Source: Chrysoperla carnea
Taxonomy: Eukaryota > Arthropoda > Insecta > Neuroptera > Chrysopidae
NCBI RefSeq assembly: GCF_905475395.1
Contig: NC_058339.1
Span: 51,221,172 to 51,285,171, forward strand
Length of the DNA stretch: 64,000 bases
Reading direction: 5' to 3'
In this document: positions 1 through 13,292 of the stretch, in pieces
Layout: each line of letters begins with the position of its first letter
How positions within the stretch are numbered: position 1 is the first letter of the stretch
Program-made: the position numbers and the translations under genes
The notes under the pieces: generated by a model
What the model was told of the DNA's origin: nothing
Seen by the model: only the letters and a program-made list of their open reading frames with translations
Database searches by the model: none

Positions 1-1886
1 CTAACGCTGGAAAAGTAAAGTCTACATACATGGCATTATGTACTTTTTCCCATTCAAAGTTCAAGGCTCAATTCATTAAAAAAAATACAAAAGAAGATTT
101 TATCGTAAATATTTCAATTCGTGAAAATTGCCAACAATATTTTAAGAAAATTTTCGATACGCAAAGCTGAGATTTAAATAACTTATTTTTATAGCCAATT
201 CTTTATTTGTGAATTTTAATTATAATTCCATTATTATTTAGTATATCGACGTATCTAATTCGATTCGTAAAGGCCTCTAAAAATGGTTGTGAATAATTTT
301 TACACCCTTTAATAATTAATTAATAATTAAAACTAATTCTCCTTATATATTTCGGAAATAATCCAATAGTTGAATTCGATATTACTATAGGATTCGATTA
401 GTTATAAACTTAAGAATAGTAATATAATAACTTATTTATAGCTCCAAATCAATTATTACCATTGAAAATTTAACTCAAAAAGTCAAAACGATTATATACA
501 TAGAGTTTCTGAGCTGAAAATTAGTTACTACTCAAAGTAACTTATGTAATATTAGTTGATGCTAAATGTCTGAATTTGTCCTATCTTTTCCTAAATCAGA
601 ACATAATGAAAGGTTATTATTGTAATAATTCGTCATTTTATTCTCAACTCTGGATAAATTGAGAATTTTTCGACTTCTTTTTAGGGAGTTTTAGACATTT
701 ATCTTTAATTTTTGATCGGCGAGGTGTATTTTTTTCAATAATTTTTCTAATTTTTATTCTATAAACTCAAGGATTTTCAATTTGGGATCTTTATTTTACT
801 TTATTATTAATTAAGTGTCTAGTAGAATTCAACAAGTTAATTTAATTACCAATAGGAAATTAATTTTTGTAATTATTAGCCTAACTTATGATTTTCCATC
901 GGCTAACCACAGCTGAATGCTAGTGCAACATAAGATTTTTTGAAGGGAGATCTTTTCTTCTTTTTCTCTGGCCTTGATTCCATTAAAATTTTAATGTAAT
1001 AAAACAATGAAGCTTTTTACAAGCTACGACTTTATCTCACGACAGGATAAAGTAACCAGGAAATTCAAAATTAAAATCTTTAAAAGTTAAAAGAATTATT
1101 CAGACGAGTAAGGAAGTATTTACACCAAAAGCATAATATTTGACCTGAAGTTCTATTTTTTCTTTCATTTTTTCCTTAAAAATTTTTACTAATGTTTTAT
1201 AGAAAAGCAGATACTCTTGTTTAATTAATCTGTAATACAAGTTACTTTTTAGCCTACAATATAAAAAAAATCAAAAGTTTTAAAATTTGTTTATAAAACC
1301 AAAGGCAGTTTTTTACAAATTATTATACCACAATTACGCTCGATTTAAACTTTGTACCTACTCGTAATACAATGCATTTTACTGAATATCTAAACATAAT
1401 AGGTATTAATAAGCCTACATATTTGTTTACGAAATTCTGGAATGTTTAGATTTTTAAGTAAAAGATATAAACTTTTATAAGCCTTTAATTTTAATTCATT
1501 ACTTTTTAATTAAATTATCATTTAAAATATGATAAACAAAACTTTAATGACAATACAATGATGTCATTTTATTTTAATAAATTTTATTATACCTACTCAG
1601 TTCATTTTTTATAATTTTTTTCTAAATTCTATAAAAACATGTTGTTAATAACTTACACAAAAGTTTATATTAAATTTGAGATAAAAAAATATATAATTTA
1701 TCAGCGCTTCCACCAAATATACATTATATACAAGTGCTCGCCAATTACACCATTCTAAAATGCTTTTTAACAGTATAAATTTTCTCTCCAGTCTCCCCAA
1801 TCGAAATTTTAAATTTTTAAATCTTAGACCGTGGATACACAAGTGTTCAAAATTCCAGACAGCCATTTCAATGCACGTTAATTTTG
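1..1886. other. AT-rich stretch, nothing recognised
   Basis: Low-complexity AT-rich DNA with stop codons in every frame. No exon-like segment, RNA gene or mobile-element hallmark was found. The only open frame of note, on the minus strand at 1645-1866, has AT-driven composition and no recognisable motif. Confidence 0.6.
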
Positions 1887-2580
1887 CCCTAGGTTAGGTT
1901 AGGTTAGGTTAGAGTGGCAGTACTGGGGGGGGGGGGGCACACTTAGACCATAGGGTCCGTTGTGATACCGAAAAAGGGTTGGCTCATCCCCGGCCACTAC
2001 TCCATGAACCATTTGGAGGTGTTTAAGAATAGCAGGAGAGCTTTGACGTCGACGTACTTTAGGTCGGAGAGGTCGTCAAAGAGAGGCTGGCTCAAGTAAG
2101 TCCATCTCCTCATGACAAGAGCTGGGCAGTGACAGAGAAAATGAGACATTGTCTACGCCTCCTCACCACTGTGACAGCTTCTGCAGTAGTCGTGATTCAC
2201 TGCCAGGTCCAGTCGTTCAGCATGCCTGTCGCCCAACCAGTGTCCTGTAATAGATATAAGATCTTCGGAACGCCTGCGATTGTACTAAGACCATATCTGT
2301 CTTGCAGTACCATAAGTAGGTTCCTCCCTCCATCTAAGATTGTCCCTTTTTAAGATATCCTCTTCGAAGAGTAACTTGCAGCTCGCAAATGGAACTCCTG
2401 GCTATTTATTGATGTTTGTGTCCGGCAGCATTTTGCCATTTCTGGCAAGCTCGTCGGCTTCGCAATATCCTGGAATGCCCCTGTGTCCCGGTACCCAAAC
2501 CAGGTTATGTTCATTTGTTTCGCCAGCTCATTTAAGGACGTACGGCAGTCCTGTGCTACCTTTGACGTTGGATAGCCTGA
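1887..2580 (-). mobile_element. 5'-truncated LINE remnant (RNase H and C-terminal zinc-knuckle end)
   Basis: Read on the minus strand, this is the 3' end of a non-LTR retrotransposon ORF2. Around 2506-2420 it encodes WVPGHRGIPGY then CEADELARNGK, the C-terminal signature of the LINE-encoded RNase H domain. Near 2195-2110 comes CRSCHSGEEA, then MSHFLCHCPAL, the cysteine-histidine motif that follows RNase H in I-, R1- and Jockey-group LINEs. The frame is broken by at least one shift (the run into the RNase H signature changes frame) and in-frame stops (for example after CHSGEEA). The sense-strand 3' end is a short CCTAA-type repeat, seen on the plus strand at 1890-1912. No reverse transcriptase is present, so this is a dead 5'-truncated copy. 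A second copy of the same family lies near 40.6-41.2 kb. Confidence 0.85.
1890..1912 (+). repeat. (TTAGG)n tract
   Basis: About four and a half TTAGG units, the insect telomeric motif. It sits exactly at the 3' end of the LINE remnant, so it is most simply that LINE's short tail repeat and not an interstitial telomere. A 13-base G run follows at 1925-1937. Confidence 0.7.
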
Positions 2581-5539
2581 CGTTAGATAATTATGCCGTA
2601 ATGATTTTAACAATTATCTTGTGTTATGTTTGTCAAATGAGTAAGCTAACACACCATGTGTGTTGTATTCTATATTATAAAAAGTTTCATTATGGAATAA
2701 TAAACAATAAATTAAAGTCTAAATTTGCGGTAAAATTGATATCAAGAAATTAGCAATAATTAATTGGAATTTACATTAAGAGGAAAAAATTACTAAATCA
2801 AAACAAATTTTATTATCTAAAAAACATATGGAATTTTAAATTGATCATGTCTTACATATGATAATTATATCAACTTTTTTTTTTATCTCGCTGTATCGAT
2901 TTAATGAAGCGATTATTCGTTTTAATATGTTTTAACCCAATTTATACCCCGAAGGCCAACATATGTAAATCAAATAATCAATTTTTCCTAGTAAAACATA
3001 ATTATTCTTATAAAATTGTAATTAATTACTTTTGTAAAAAACACAGAAATAATGGCGAAAGTGAAAGGTCTTGTTAGACTAGACTTAATAAGAAGTGAAA
3101 ATTTTTAGCATATACCATAAGTGCGTACCTTCCCCAGTTTCTCGGCAGATATTGCTCCTTAATGGACAGTATTTGTATTGAATATGAGAATGCAGATAGG
3201 CTGAAGACTCATGTCAATGTGGATTTATTTTTTCTTTTTTGCGAAAAAAGTAAAATATTTACAAGCTTATGGCATATTGTTTTATAAATCATACTCAAAT
3301 AATTGGTTATTGAAGTTGTTACACCATATTCTAGTTTTAAACACAACGTTGAGGACGTAAAGTCTCAAATACGCAAAGTGATGTACCTTGAAGCTAACAA
3401 CATAATGTACCATTAACAGATACGTGGTAGCATCTATGCATTAAATTTTACAATTATATCCTTGTTTTTTAATCGATTGCCAAGTATATATATAAGCGAA
3501 GTAAAAGAATTAAATAATTCACTCGAGCTATTAAAAGTACCAGTTGAGTTAGAAAATACCGAAATGGGCCTTCTTAAAAATTTCAACTGGACTATATTGA
3601 GTATAATGTTTTTTAAAGGAAAATGCATATTTAATATATATAAAAATTATAAAAATCCTTCCTAGGAAATTTACCACCTGCATAACTATGTAACAAAATA
3701 AAAAAGTAATCAATCCCAATAATATTCCAAACCACAAACATTAAATACCCAAGGTGATATATTATGGCATATTTCAACTTGTTTCAGCTTGATTATTTCA
3801 CATGACTAAAAAGCTTCCTTATCAATAAAGTTTTATTGCCTCATCAATAAAATAAATGCTTTATCAAGTGCAAATTTAGCAATTTTTAAAAAGGGGTAAA
3901 ATGAATTTTTCACTAGCAATTGTGTGATTAATACTTTTGTAATTTTTTTGCCCTTACTTTTTAATTTGTTTCGTTGCCTAATGACACTGTATCTTCTGGA
4001 TCTATCGTTTACTTGAAATTTCGATTCTGGAATATCAATCGTAGTATACGATTTAGATCGATATCTTAGAAACTAATCGTCCAATCTTTTATTTAGTAAT
4101 TTAGCAATTCTGGAGATGGAGATTTAGCAATTCTGGATATCTTGAAAAATCATTTAATCGTCAAATAAGCTGAATTTTTATTTATATGAATCCTAATAAA
4201 TATTCCAATGAATCGAAAATCTGTTCGATATCACCCCAGGATATCATCCCCGTATTCAACATCTTCGAGACTATTTTTCAAATGTAACCCCGTTCCAGTT
4301 TTTGTTTTATTATATAGATTTTATAAGATCTTACCAAAGTTTTATCGCAAGGTAATCAATATGGTTAAGGAATCATTCATTTTTATTCATATAGTTTTAC
4401 ATCAAACTTTGCATATTAGTTTATCAATTAGGGATGTACGAGCGCTAGGGTAATTTTGGATAAAAGTCTTGGTTTTTTTTATGTGAAGTTGGACTAAGTC
4501 TAAATCAATTCTGAAAATTTTAGGGGTGTTGTCCGATTTATTATTTAAATAAATAAATGACTTAAAAAATAGGCGTCTATTTAAATAAATCAATGACTTA
4601 CAAAATAGGCATATTTAACATTAGTCTTACGGGAAAACGGTAGATGGATGATATGTTTTCATAGATATCTCCAAAACTAATCAGTGAAAATTTTAAAAAA
4701 AAACTAGGAGTAATTTTCAAAATATCGAAAACTGAAAATTTTATTTAATTTTTTTAGCTTTCAATATTTCGAAAACCAAAGCAGATATCGATATTATTTA
4801 TTATTTTTACTTTTAGTCTACATTCATCAAGTTTTAACTAATTCCATCATCAAATAAGGTTCAAATAATTTCAACCACAAGTCTAAACTCCTTGGAGCTC
4901 GTACTACCTTAAGTATATCGTTTGTGGCAATATACCCGTGTGACAACAATACCCGGTTTACCCTAAGTTAAATATTTATAAAAACACTGATTTTTTTATA
5001 GTACGTATTTTGATATAGGTACTGTATTATTTAAAAACAATTAAAACCCCATATCTAGCCATTTTAGGATTATAAGTAATATAATTATAAGACCCTGGAT
5101 TAACAATTGACTATAAAACCAGTCTTTATCTATAGGTATTATTTATTGACCAATAATGATCCAAATTGATAAGGTACTATATAGCTGTAGCATCAGCAAA
5201 AAAACTAACTTAATTGTTATTGAAGAGCCATTAAATTCAAAGGTTAACTACTCATAATAGTTAATTTTTATATTTTATCAGATGTTTAGAATGTTCTATA
5301 CTTCAATATTTAAATTTTTATTGGGTATACGCCACAAAAATTATAATTTACAAATGAAAATATCATAACTGGCGATAGGGTTAATTATTTAAATAAACAT
5401 TCTTAAATATCTCATTAACAGTTCATAAAGGGCAAAACTGAAAAGTATACAATTTTGAAAATGCTGTAAAACCCAGCAATTTCTTTTTTTTTTACCATCT
5501 TCAAATGCATAAAAAATTATTTAGTAATAAATTGTATCT
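2581..5539. other. Intergenic or intronic AT-rich DNA
   Basis: No gene seen. Small open frames (for example 3462-3665, 4208-4453) are AT-driven and unlike any family I know. The segment 4690-4915 resembles the foldback repeat at 57.06-57.31 kb and ends in the same CTACCTTAA motif as the element at 5.54-6.05 kb. Confidence 0.5.
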
Positions 5540-5543
5540 TTAA

Positions 5544-6043
5544 GGATGTTCCAGCATGGTATTTGCAGTTTCTATGTTAAAGCAATGGTACAATTTTTTT
5601 TTCGACAGAATTTAACGAAAAATTAAATTTAAGAATTTAATAATGCTTACTATTAATTCCCAAAGTTTCAGAAATTTTGACCGTTTAAAATGGGAAATAA
5701 TTATGCCAACGTCCCAATTTTGATCAATTTACGTCAAAATTAATATCTCGAAAGTGAAAATTAATTTCTAAATTTTTTTTTTAGAATTGTATTGTATAAA
5801 CATTTTTTTCTACTTTTTCTTCAATATATAATAATATCATAAAAAATAGTTGGAGAGACCGGACATTTTACATGCTTTAAATGGGACATGACCCTCAAAA
5901 TCGCGAACTTTGTCTTTAAATATCTCGCGATCTAAACGGTCAAAAATTATGAAATTTTAGGAATTCATAAATAAAGCTATTATAAACCCGAGAAAAAAAA
6001 TTCGGCCAAATCTGTCGAAAAGTGATTTCATGCTGGTACTACC
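5544..6043. mobile_element. Foldback element with long imperfect inverted repeats, flanked by TTAA
   Basis: About 500 bp bounded by TTAA on both sides (5540-5543 and 6044-6047). The left arm starts GGATGTTCCAGCATG and the complement of the right arm starts GGTAGTACCAGCATG. The arms then stay alignable with gaps for roughly 140 bp, sharing TTTTCGACAGA and TTTTTGACCGTTTA-like blocks. No coding capacity is seen. TTAA flanks are the piggyBac target duplication, but the termini do not show the usual CCY start, so the superfamily is left open. Confidence 0.6.
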
Positions 6044-6439
6044 TTAACTAAATAAAGTTATAAAGTTATTAGTCGAATCTAACAATTCAGGACTTTTTCT
6101 TGACCTAGAAATATGAGTATATATGGAGAGATAGAATCTATACCAAGATAATCCACCACCAGCAGTTGAAGTACTGAAAGAACGAATTTATAATGAGCGG
6201 TTCAAATCCTGCGTAATGTAATGAATAATTTGATCGTCTGGAAGAATGTGTTTAATTCATTTACATTAAGTTGTAAACAATACAATTTACCTAATTTAGT
6301 TAAAAATACAATTTATTCTAACTTGAATTCAATGCTTTTTTATGTACTATTTTAAGAAGCTTAACAAATTTTTTTGAAAAATGATAGATAATTTGAAGGG
6401 ATTGTGTTTGAAACTGTTATCAAAATGAGAAGTATGAAA

Positions 6440-6610
6440 TTGTTACCTATCTGATGACACTTTAAGTCGAATATAACGATACCTTAACTTTTGCAATCCA
6501 TCGAGCCGTTTGGAAGATACGAGGTAATACAGAAATTTACAAACAAATAAACATACAAGATACTCGTGAAAAACATAGTCACTCCTTGACAGTCGGGTAA
6601 AAATGCGTCT
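6440..6610. repeat. Dispersed repeat (family G, copy 1)
   Basis: Ends in GTCGGGTAAAAATG. The reverse complement of this end, with a related CAAGGAGT-type stretch beside it, recurs at 61.40 kb (TTTTTACCCGACTG). It resembles the 3' end of a non-LTR element, but no coding part is present. Confidence 0.4.
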
Positions 6611-6859
6611 ACCTATACTTATATAGGTATGTACTTTGTTTAATATTTTTAATTTATTTATTATTAAAGAAGAGTGGATAACTTGGCAATATTATTAACA
6701 ATTACATATGGCAATATTATTACAACACAATTTGTGTGTTATATGCAACAATATTTAAAAATGACAATAACATTAATTGAAGGTCATTAGGTCCTTAAAA
6801 ACTAAACTCATGGCTTGAGAAACCCGCGAACAACAGAGCTCCATTACTAACATCATATT

Positions 6860-8070
6860 TCCCCGCCATTTAAAATTCCTAGTACCTTGATGACCTAGCT
6901 AGATCGATTTTTCGTTCCAAAATCCACTGCATGCTAATCGTTTAACAACACCATCTTCTGAAACCTATCATTAATGTTTCAGTGTCAGTAAAGTAGTTAA
7001 TTGCTCCGAATTTAAAAAAATAATAGTGTTACTACTCGCCAATAGAAAAGAAAGAGTCATGTTTTTCAGTTTTTCCTGAAAACAAGGATAAAATGACATT
7101 TTCTAAAAATGAAACCAAGCTAGATTGATTTTTCGCCCCCAAAAAACCCTGGCCACCAATTTTATGAAAATCGTTGGATCCGTTTCCGAGATTGCTGATT
7201 GATTGCAAAAATCGCTTCCTAAACATTAACTCAATTCTCTTAGAGTTTAGAGTGATTGTAAAGGTGCCTAAAGTCTTAAAAATCGCGAAAAAACATAGTA
7301 CATAAACAGGAAGAAATTCTCCTAAATTACCAAAATTAGCCTCATTTGAATAACACATTGATCCGCGATCGGTCTAGTAAACAAACCTACATGTTGAATA
7401 TCAGCTCGCTGTGGATGTCCAAGACACCTCGTTGACCTTAAATACAGTGAATATGTCTATATTTTTGTGGGAAATTATGACTAAAATTGTTACAAAACCA
7501 TGGCATAACAATATTCTGATATCATGTACAAAATTTATTAATAAAAAGTTTCAATTTATGAAGGTAATATTAATAATGTCTGAGCATAGCATGATGTCGT
7601 TGATAAATAATACTCGAAGTCATTTATTACAATAACAACTCTTAATTATCGCAGGATACAATATACTCCTCATTCAGCGTCTTGGCGTTAGCAAAATTTG
7701 AGACTTGACGATTAGTGGCGTGAAAAGAGGGTGTATCATGCCCCAAAGACGGTATTATGCCCCGAGCGCGAGTTAAGCTCACTGCGCTGCTATTGAGGAT
7801 TCTATCCGTTAAACGCGGTTCTTTCTCGCAGAGATTTGTGGTTAATTATGCTAAATTAATTAATACAAAACTCTTAACATGTATTTTAATCCTATGGTTT
7901 GATGTATTTCCAGCCAAACCTCGTGCCAAGTTCATTATCTTTTTGACCTTTTTTTAATGCTTCTTTGAAATCCAAAGCTCAGATTTCCCCCATAGAAATT
8001 CTTTCTGCGAACTCCGATGGTAAATTGTCCAATGCTGATACAACTTCGATTCCATTTTCTATTTGGTGAG
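6860..8070. repeat. Repeat-derived segment, family unknown
   Basis: Two related blocks, near 6890-6960 and 7115-7210, share a CTAGATYGATTTTTCG core. From about 7660 to 8066 the DNA is noticeably less AT-rich and open in several frames on both strands, as in decayed transposon coding DNA. No frame matched a family I could name with confidence. Confidence 0.35.
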
Positions 8071-11000
8071 TAGTGCATTTAATTTTTTCAACAATAATTT
8101 AAATAAGAGGTCTTTTTAAATTGAGATTTAAAAAATTTTATTAGTTTTAAACTATCATGAGACTATCGTATCGAAACTGATTGGAAAGATGAACAAATTT
8201 TTTTATTGTATATAGTATCTATATTATCCGACTGCATACTTAACATATCTTATAAAAATTAGAAATTCTAAAGCAATCGAAGTTGAAGACTACCGCTTTG
8301 ATAATAAAAATTACAGGTATTTATATTTCTAAAAAAGTGCATTTACGTATTTTTATTTATAAATTTTATACAGATATTTATTTAATTGTTATCATATATC
8401 AATATATGTAATATCTTTCTAATCAGTAACTATTAGTATAAAAAATATTTTTTATTTCTAGCGCTTTACTTTCTATATTATTTCTAAGCAAAGACGTCGC
8501 AAAGGGAGGATGGTATGGAGGGGCAGCTGCCTTCCCCGTAAAGATTAAAAAATTAACCAAATGCAAATGATCTAGGTACTGTAAATTTTATAATTTCAAC
8601 TTCGCATAATTTTTTTTATTAATTTTAGTATTAGTAATAGTAATAGTATTTATATTTCCAAAAAAATTTATTAAAAATACGTTACGTATTTTTATTTATT
8701 TATTACTTTTATAGATATAACTCGTTAATTGTGTTATCGCTTATCAATAAAATCATTTTAATAATTTATTATCAATTAAAAATATTTAACAATTATAATA
8801 TGAATCAATTTCATGGTCATTTAACTTTACAATGATACTGATAGTCAATTATTTCTACGTAAACACTATCCAAATAAGTGTAATCATTTCTCGCAAAGTT
8901 TAGATAAAAAACCCAACATAGCCTCTTAATTCGTATAAAACACTAACAGTTATCCGCCAGCTTCGCTGGGCAATTTAAACTTTAAATACAACAACTATCT
9001 CGTTATAAACTCCCTTTGTCTGTTCTTGAATTTTAATTTTTTGATACGAAACCCTACTTTTAGAAAATAAAATGCTGCCCATGGTACTCGATGATAGTGC
9101 GAACGTAAAAAACGAATCTCCTTATTTTATGTTTTTGGGGTTCTAAGCACCTGAAATGAACCAAAGACCCGTAGTATAATTGATTTTGCTATCGAAAATT
9201 GTTATCGACTGAATAAATTGCTTCGGGATATCATTCGTCGTATAAAATTGTAGTGGGGCCTTCTCATCTCAAAATCAACTCAACCAATTATGAAACGGAC
9301 ACATCTTTTATATTTTTATAAACCGAATAGATATATTGCAACTCTTTGATTTGTTTTAAAAAAGTCACAAAAAAGCCAAAAAAAAATTCATTTGTTCCAC
9401 TCTTGCTACGAACTATCCAGCTAGCCTCTAGAGATAAGGTGTTTTAAATTAAATAGGGCCTATTTATCTCAAGTACCTTACTTTATATTCAAGTTTTCAG
9501 TTCACTGACAAAAAAATACAATCAGTTTTGATTTGAAATACCTATTTAAAACTTGTGAAAAATTATATGATTTTTTTACACATGGATTTTAATTTTGGAG
9601 AGGATTTTAATTGATAAAAGAATGACTGATATTAAGGTAAGAAGAATAAGTGCATTGTATTTAAATCTTCGAAAAGTACGAAAACTGAAAAAAGAATTTC
9701 CATTATAATTGTCATTATCGCCATAGTCAAGTTATGGATAATTCTCAATTTTATTTATCATCAATTAAACTGCAATAATGGCTTTTTTAATTTGTTTTAA
9801 TATTTTCAACTAATCGGTCAACTGAAATATAATAATTTTCATTTTGTTAATCCGTTAGTAAAATAAATAATAGGTAATAATTACTTTTATTGTGCACTTA
9901 TCCCCTCAATTCAAACCACATAGACAATCGGCACGAATTGCTCGTACTATTTTTAATATATATAATAATACAGACTGATCCAGAAGTCCTTAACCAAGTT
10001 TTTATGACATCTCTCTTTATTGAGGTGGGTTAGATACAAAAAAAATTATTTCAAGCAAAACTTGTTCGTACTAATGAGAAGCATCTTGAATTGGACTCTC
10101 ACCTTCAAGGTCAGTTAATGTACAACTCGTAAAAGACAGAGAGACCATTTTTAATTAGAAACTATCTATATAAGAACTCAAACATTTTTGAATGATCGCA
10201 AATATATTAAAGTGCTAAATCTAATTTTAGTTCCAATTTCTATAAAAGAAAAATTTACAAATTGCTTTACTAATAACGAGTTTTTTACTTATTACCGCAG
10301 TTATTACGATTTTTCGGGGGGTTTTTGTATAAATTTTTTTCTAGATTACATGAATAATAAATCAAGTGATAAAATACTTAATAAATCAAGAATTTATTTA
10401 CCTTTCATATATATTTATCACAGGAAAATTGATAGAAAATATATTTATCATAGGAAAAAGAAAAGAATTTATTAATTTTCTATAAAATTAGAATTTAATT
10501 GATAATGAACATTATTCGCAAATATTCCCTATGAGTAGCCACAGATCTACGATTGATAAATGTTATGTAAATCTAAAAATAAATTGTTGGAAAATGGAAA
10601 TTAAAAAAGTCACCTATTTTAATTTGACAGTTTTTAACAATAATACATTATAATGACTATTAACGTTATAGTTTCGTTATAAACAATTACTAAGATCGCA
10701 AAGTTGTATAACATTTGAATAATTAGCAAATAGATACGGTTGCCATCTCTGGAAAATTACAAAACCGGAGATTTGGAAAATCTCCTTAAGAAAGCTATTA
10801 CTACAATCGGTCTTTTTTATATTTAAAATGATAAATAATGACGCCTACGTTATGGAAGGTAGCAGTTGCTACTTTTTATATGTACGCAAATATACCTATA
10901 CTTTAATAATACAAGTCGTTACCTATAAAATCTAAATATGCAAATGTAAATCAGTATTAAAATTTTCCAGAATGATTTTTTCAGACGGATACCTTTAAAT

Positions 11001-13228
11001 TATTTAGAATTATTATGATACAGAAAATGTAAAATTTAAACACAATTGACAATTTTTTTATGTATAGTAAGTTTAATCCAAAAATATAAAAATCCGGTCC
11101 TTTTAATGATTAAGGGAGTAATTTTTAAGTTATCGATTCAATCGAAATATCTATTTTTTTTCTAAATCAACAAAAAGTGCAATACCAGTTTGAGGCAACG
11201 AAATAAACTAAAACATGAAAACGATAAAATTATTATAAATTACTCATAAATTGATAAGTTCATATTGCCTAGTCATGATAAGTTCATGTTGCCTCACAAA
11301 CAAATTTTCTAGCTCCGCACTTGAAATCGTAAAATTCATCTTGAAATCTTCCGTCAAAGATAATAAATGATCAGTGTTGAATATTAATTAAGTTTATATT
11401 TATTTATTTTTTATTACTTTAAAAAATTCAATTAAAAATAAATAAAAAATGTTTTCATAAACCATATTTAGCTTAGTGTAAAAAATTTTGATAATTATTA
11501 GTTTTAATTGAACTTCAAGCAATTAAGAATGTAATCAAGCAATTAATAATGTAATTACAACTGTTTGATTATGTTTGATTACCCAAATTGTAATTAAGAA
11601 TGTCATACTAATTTTTATTATTAGGTATTAATCATTTTATTAATTATTGATAAAGTTTATGCAAGTGTGATTACAGTTGTGTAAATAACTTAACCTATAT
11701 TCTAGTAGCTTATTCTTATAATACTATCTACAAAGGCTATTACATTAATTTGTCATGATTATCTACTACTCATAGGAAAGAGTCGTAAATCCTCGAATTT
11801 TTCTTTGATTATTCTAGCTAGAAGTTTTATGAAATGTCAATTTTCCTACCAAGAATGGAAGATAGTTGTAAAAGGAACTACTAAAATTGTAAGTTAACAA
11901 TTGTATTACTGAAAGCCATCAAGTATAAGCTTTGCTTTTATTAGGGTCTACAAAGTCGAAGTAAATAATGAAATGTTTTTTGTTTTAAATGTGAATTTTG
12001 TGTCATTTTAAACCTATTTTAATCATGTTTTATAAAAATTTCTGCCTTTTCATCGAACTCCATCTAACCAGGGGCTTTACGTATTACTACCCAAATAGAA
12101 CGTATACTATTTAACTAGGATGATTGAATATTACAGAAAAATTGGTCTTGGAATCTTCCCACGTGGAAAGATTGAATTCTGTATGTCTACGATATATAAA
12201 TTGACCTAGTTTTTTAGTAGGTATCTGTTCCTAATAGCGCTAAAATTTTCCGATCTGATAAACTAGATAAAGACTACATTATTTACTATCAATTGTTCAA
12301 TAACACATTGTATCACTTTTTATTTAAAAAACGGTCTTATAATTGTACCTCTATATATATACTGACTGTGATGTCCCTATACTGTAGCTTTCGCCGAATC
12401 TTTTATAGTTTTAGATGCTTAACTTGGAAAACTTCAGACCTTTTACGTGCAGTTTTAAACAAATTGTACAGTTTCAAGTTATTTTTTTGCAGTTCTAAAA
12501 ATTCCTTTAAAAAATTTAGAACATTTGTAAATGTAATTGTGTACAGAACTTGTTGTTAAATCCTTTTCTCCTTGTGAAAAATAGAAATGTGATGATAAAC
12601 GGTTTTTATTAATAATAATTTTATCTCTTTTTAAGATTTTCTGTATTGAAACTGCACAAAAGTTTGGCAATTTGTACCGTTCTAAAATTTACTCGGAAAA
12701 CCACAGAAAAACTTGACGTCATTCTTATATTATATGGTATTTAGAGATGAATGAATGGAAGGATTAATAATGGAAATAAGAAAATGTTTACTTATTTTAA
12801 GATTGGTAAAGATAATTTCTTTTTTTCGTAATACAAAGGGTCGTACACAGATCGACAAAATTTTGGTCTAATTTTTCGAATCCATTAAATTTGTTTATTT
12901 ATACTTACTATACATTGGGCACGTTTTTATTAACCTACACAACATGAAATTAATCACTTAAAGGTTAATTCAATTTTGGTTAATCGTAAGCTTTTAAAAC
13001 GTATTAGCGAATAATCTAATCCCGTTTTTTTTATTATATGGAAGTGATATGAATATTCTACACCAAATTTTTATTCAATGGAGACCATTCAAAAATACTA
13101 GACAAACATTGGTCAAATTTTTTTACCAATTTAAAAATAAATTTTTTCCATTATCTTCTCGAGAATCTTTATAATTATATCAAAATGTTAATCGATATAC
13201 CTACAAATAAATTTTTATTAAAACTTAC
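8071..13228. other. AT-rich DNA, no gene seen
   Basis: If the exon at 13229-13292 is real, this is its downstream intron. A fragment at about 8950-8990 matches the head of repeat family C (CCAGCTTCGCTGGGCAA). Open frames at 10188-10475 and 12293-12559 are AT-driven. The stretch 12440-12570 shares short blocks, including a GTTCTGTACACAATTACA-like string in inverse orientation, with 23700-23930 inside Hrs intron 3. Confidence 0.45.
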
Positions 13229-13292
13229 CTTTTCGTGGACGTTTTGATAAACTTGATGGCTGTATAAGCGGTGTTTTTTCTTCATAAATCAT
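13229..13292 (-). CDS. Probable first coding exon of a minus-strand gene, rest not found
   Basis: On the minus strand an ATG at 13292 opens 21 codons, MIYEEKTPLIQPSSLSKRPR plus K, with composition unlike the surrounding AT-rich DNA. The frame runs straight into a consensus donor, AAAAG|GTAAGT, leaving phase 1. No following exon was identified between here and position 1, so the gene would extend out of the window. Two short features stand out: EEKTPLI fits an acidic dileucine sorting signal of the E-x-x-x-L-I kind, and KRPRK is basic. Either could mislead at this length. The call rests only on start, codon content and donor; no homologue is recognised. Confidence 0.4.

Noticed and set aside
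1890-1912. Interstitial telomere from the TTAGG units
   Set aside because: Only four to five units, placed exactly at the 3' end of a LINE; better explained as that element's tail.
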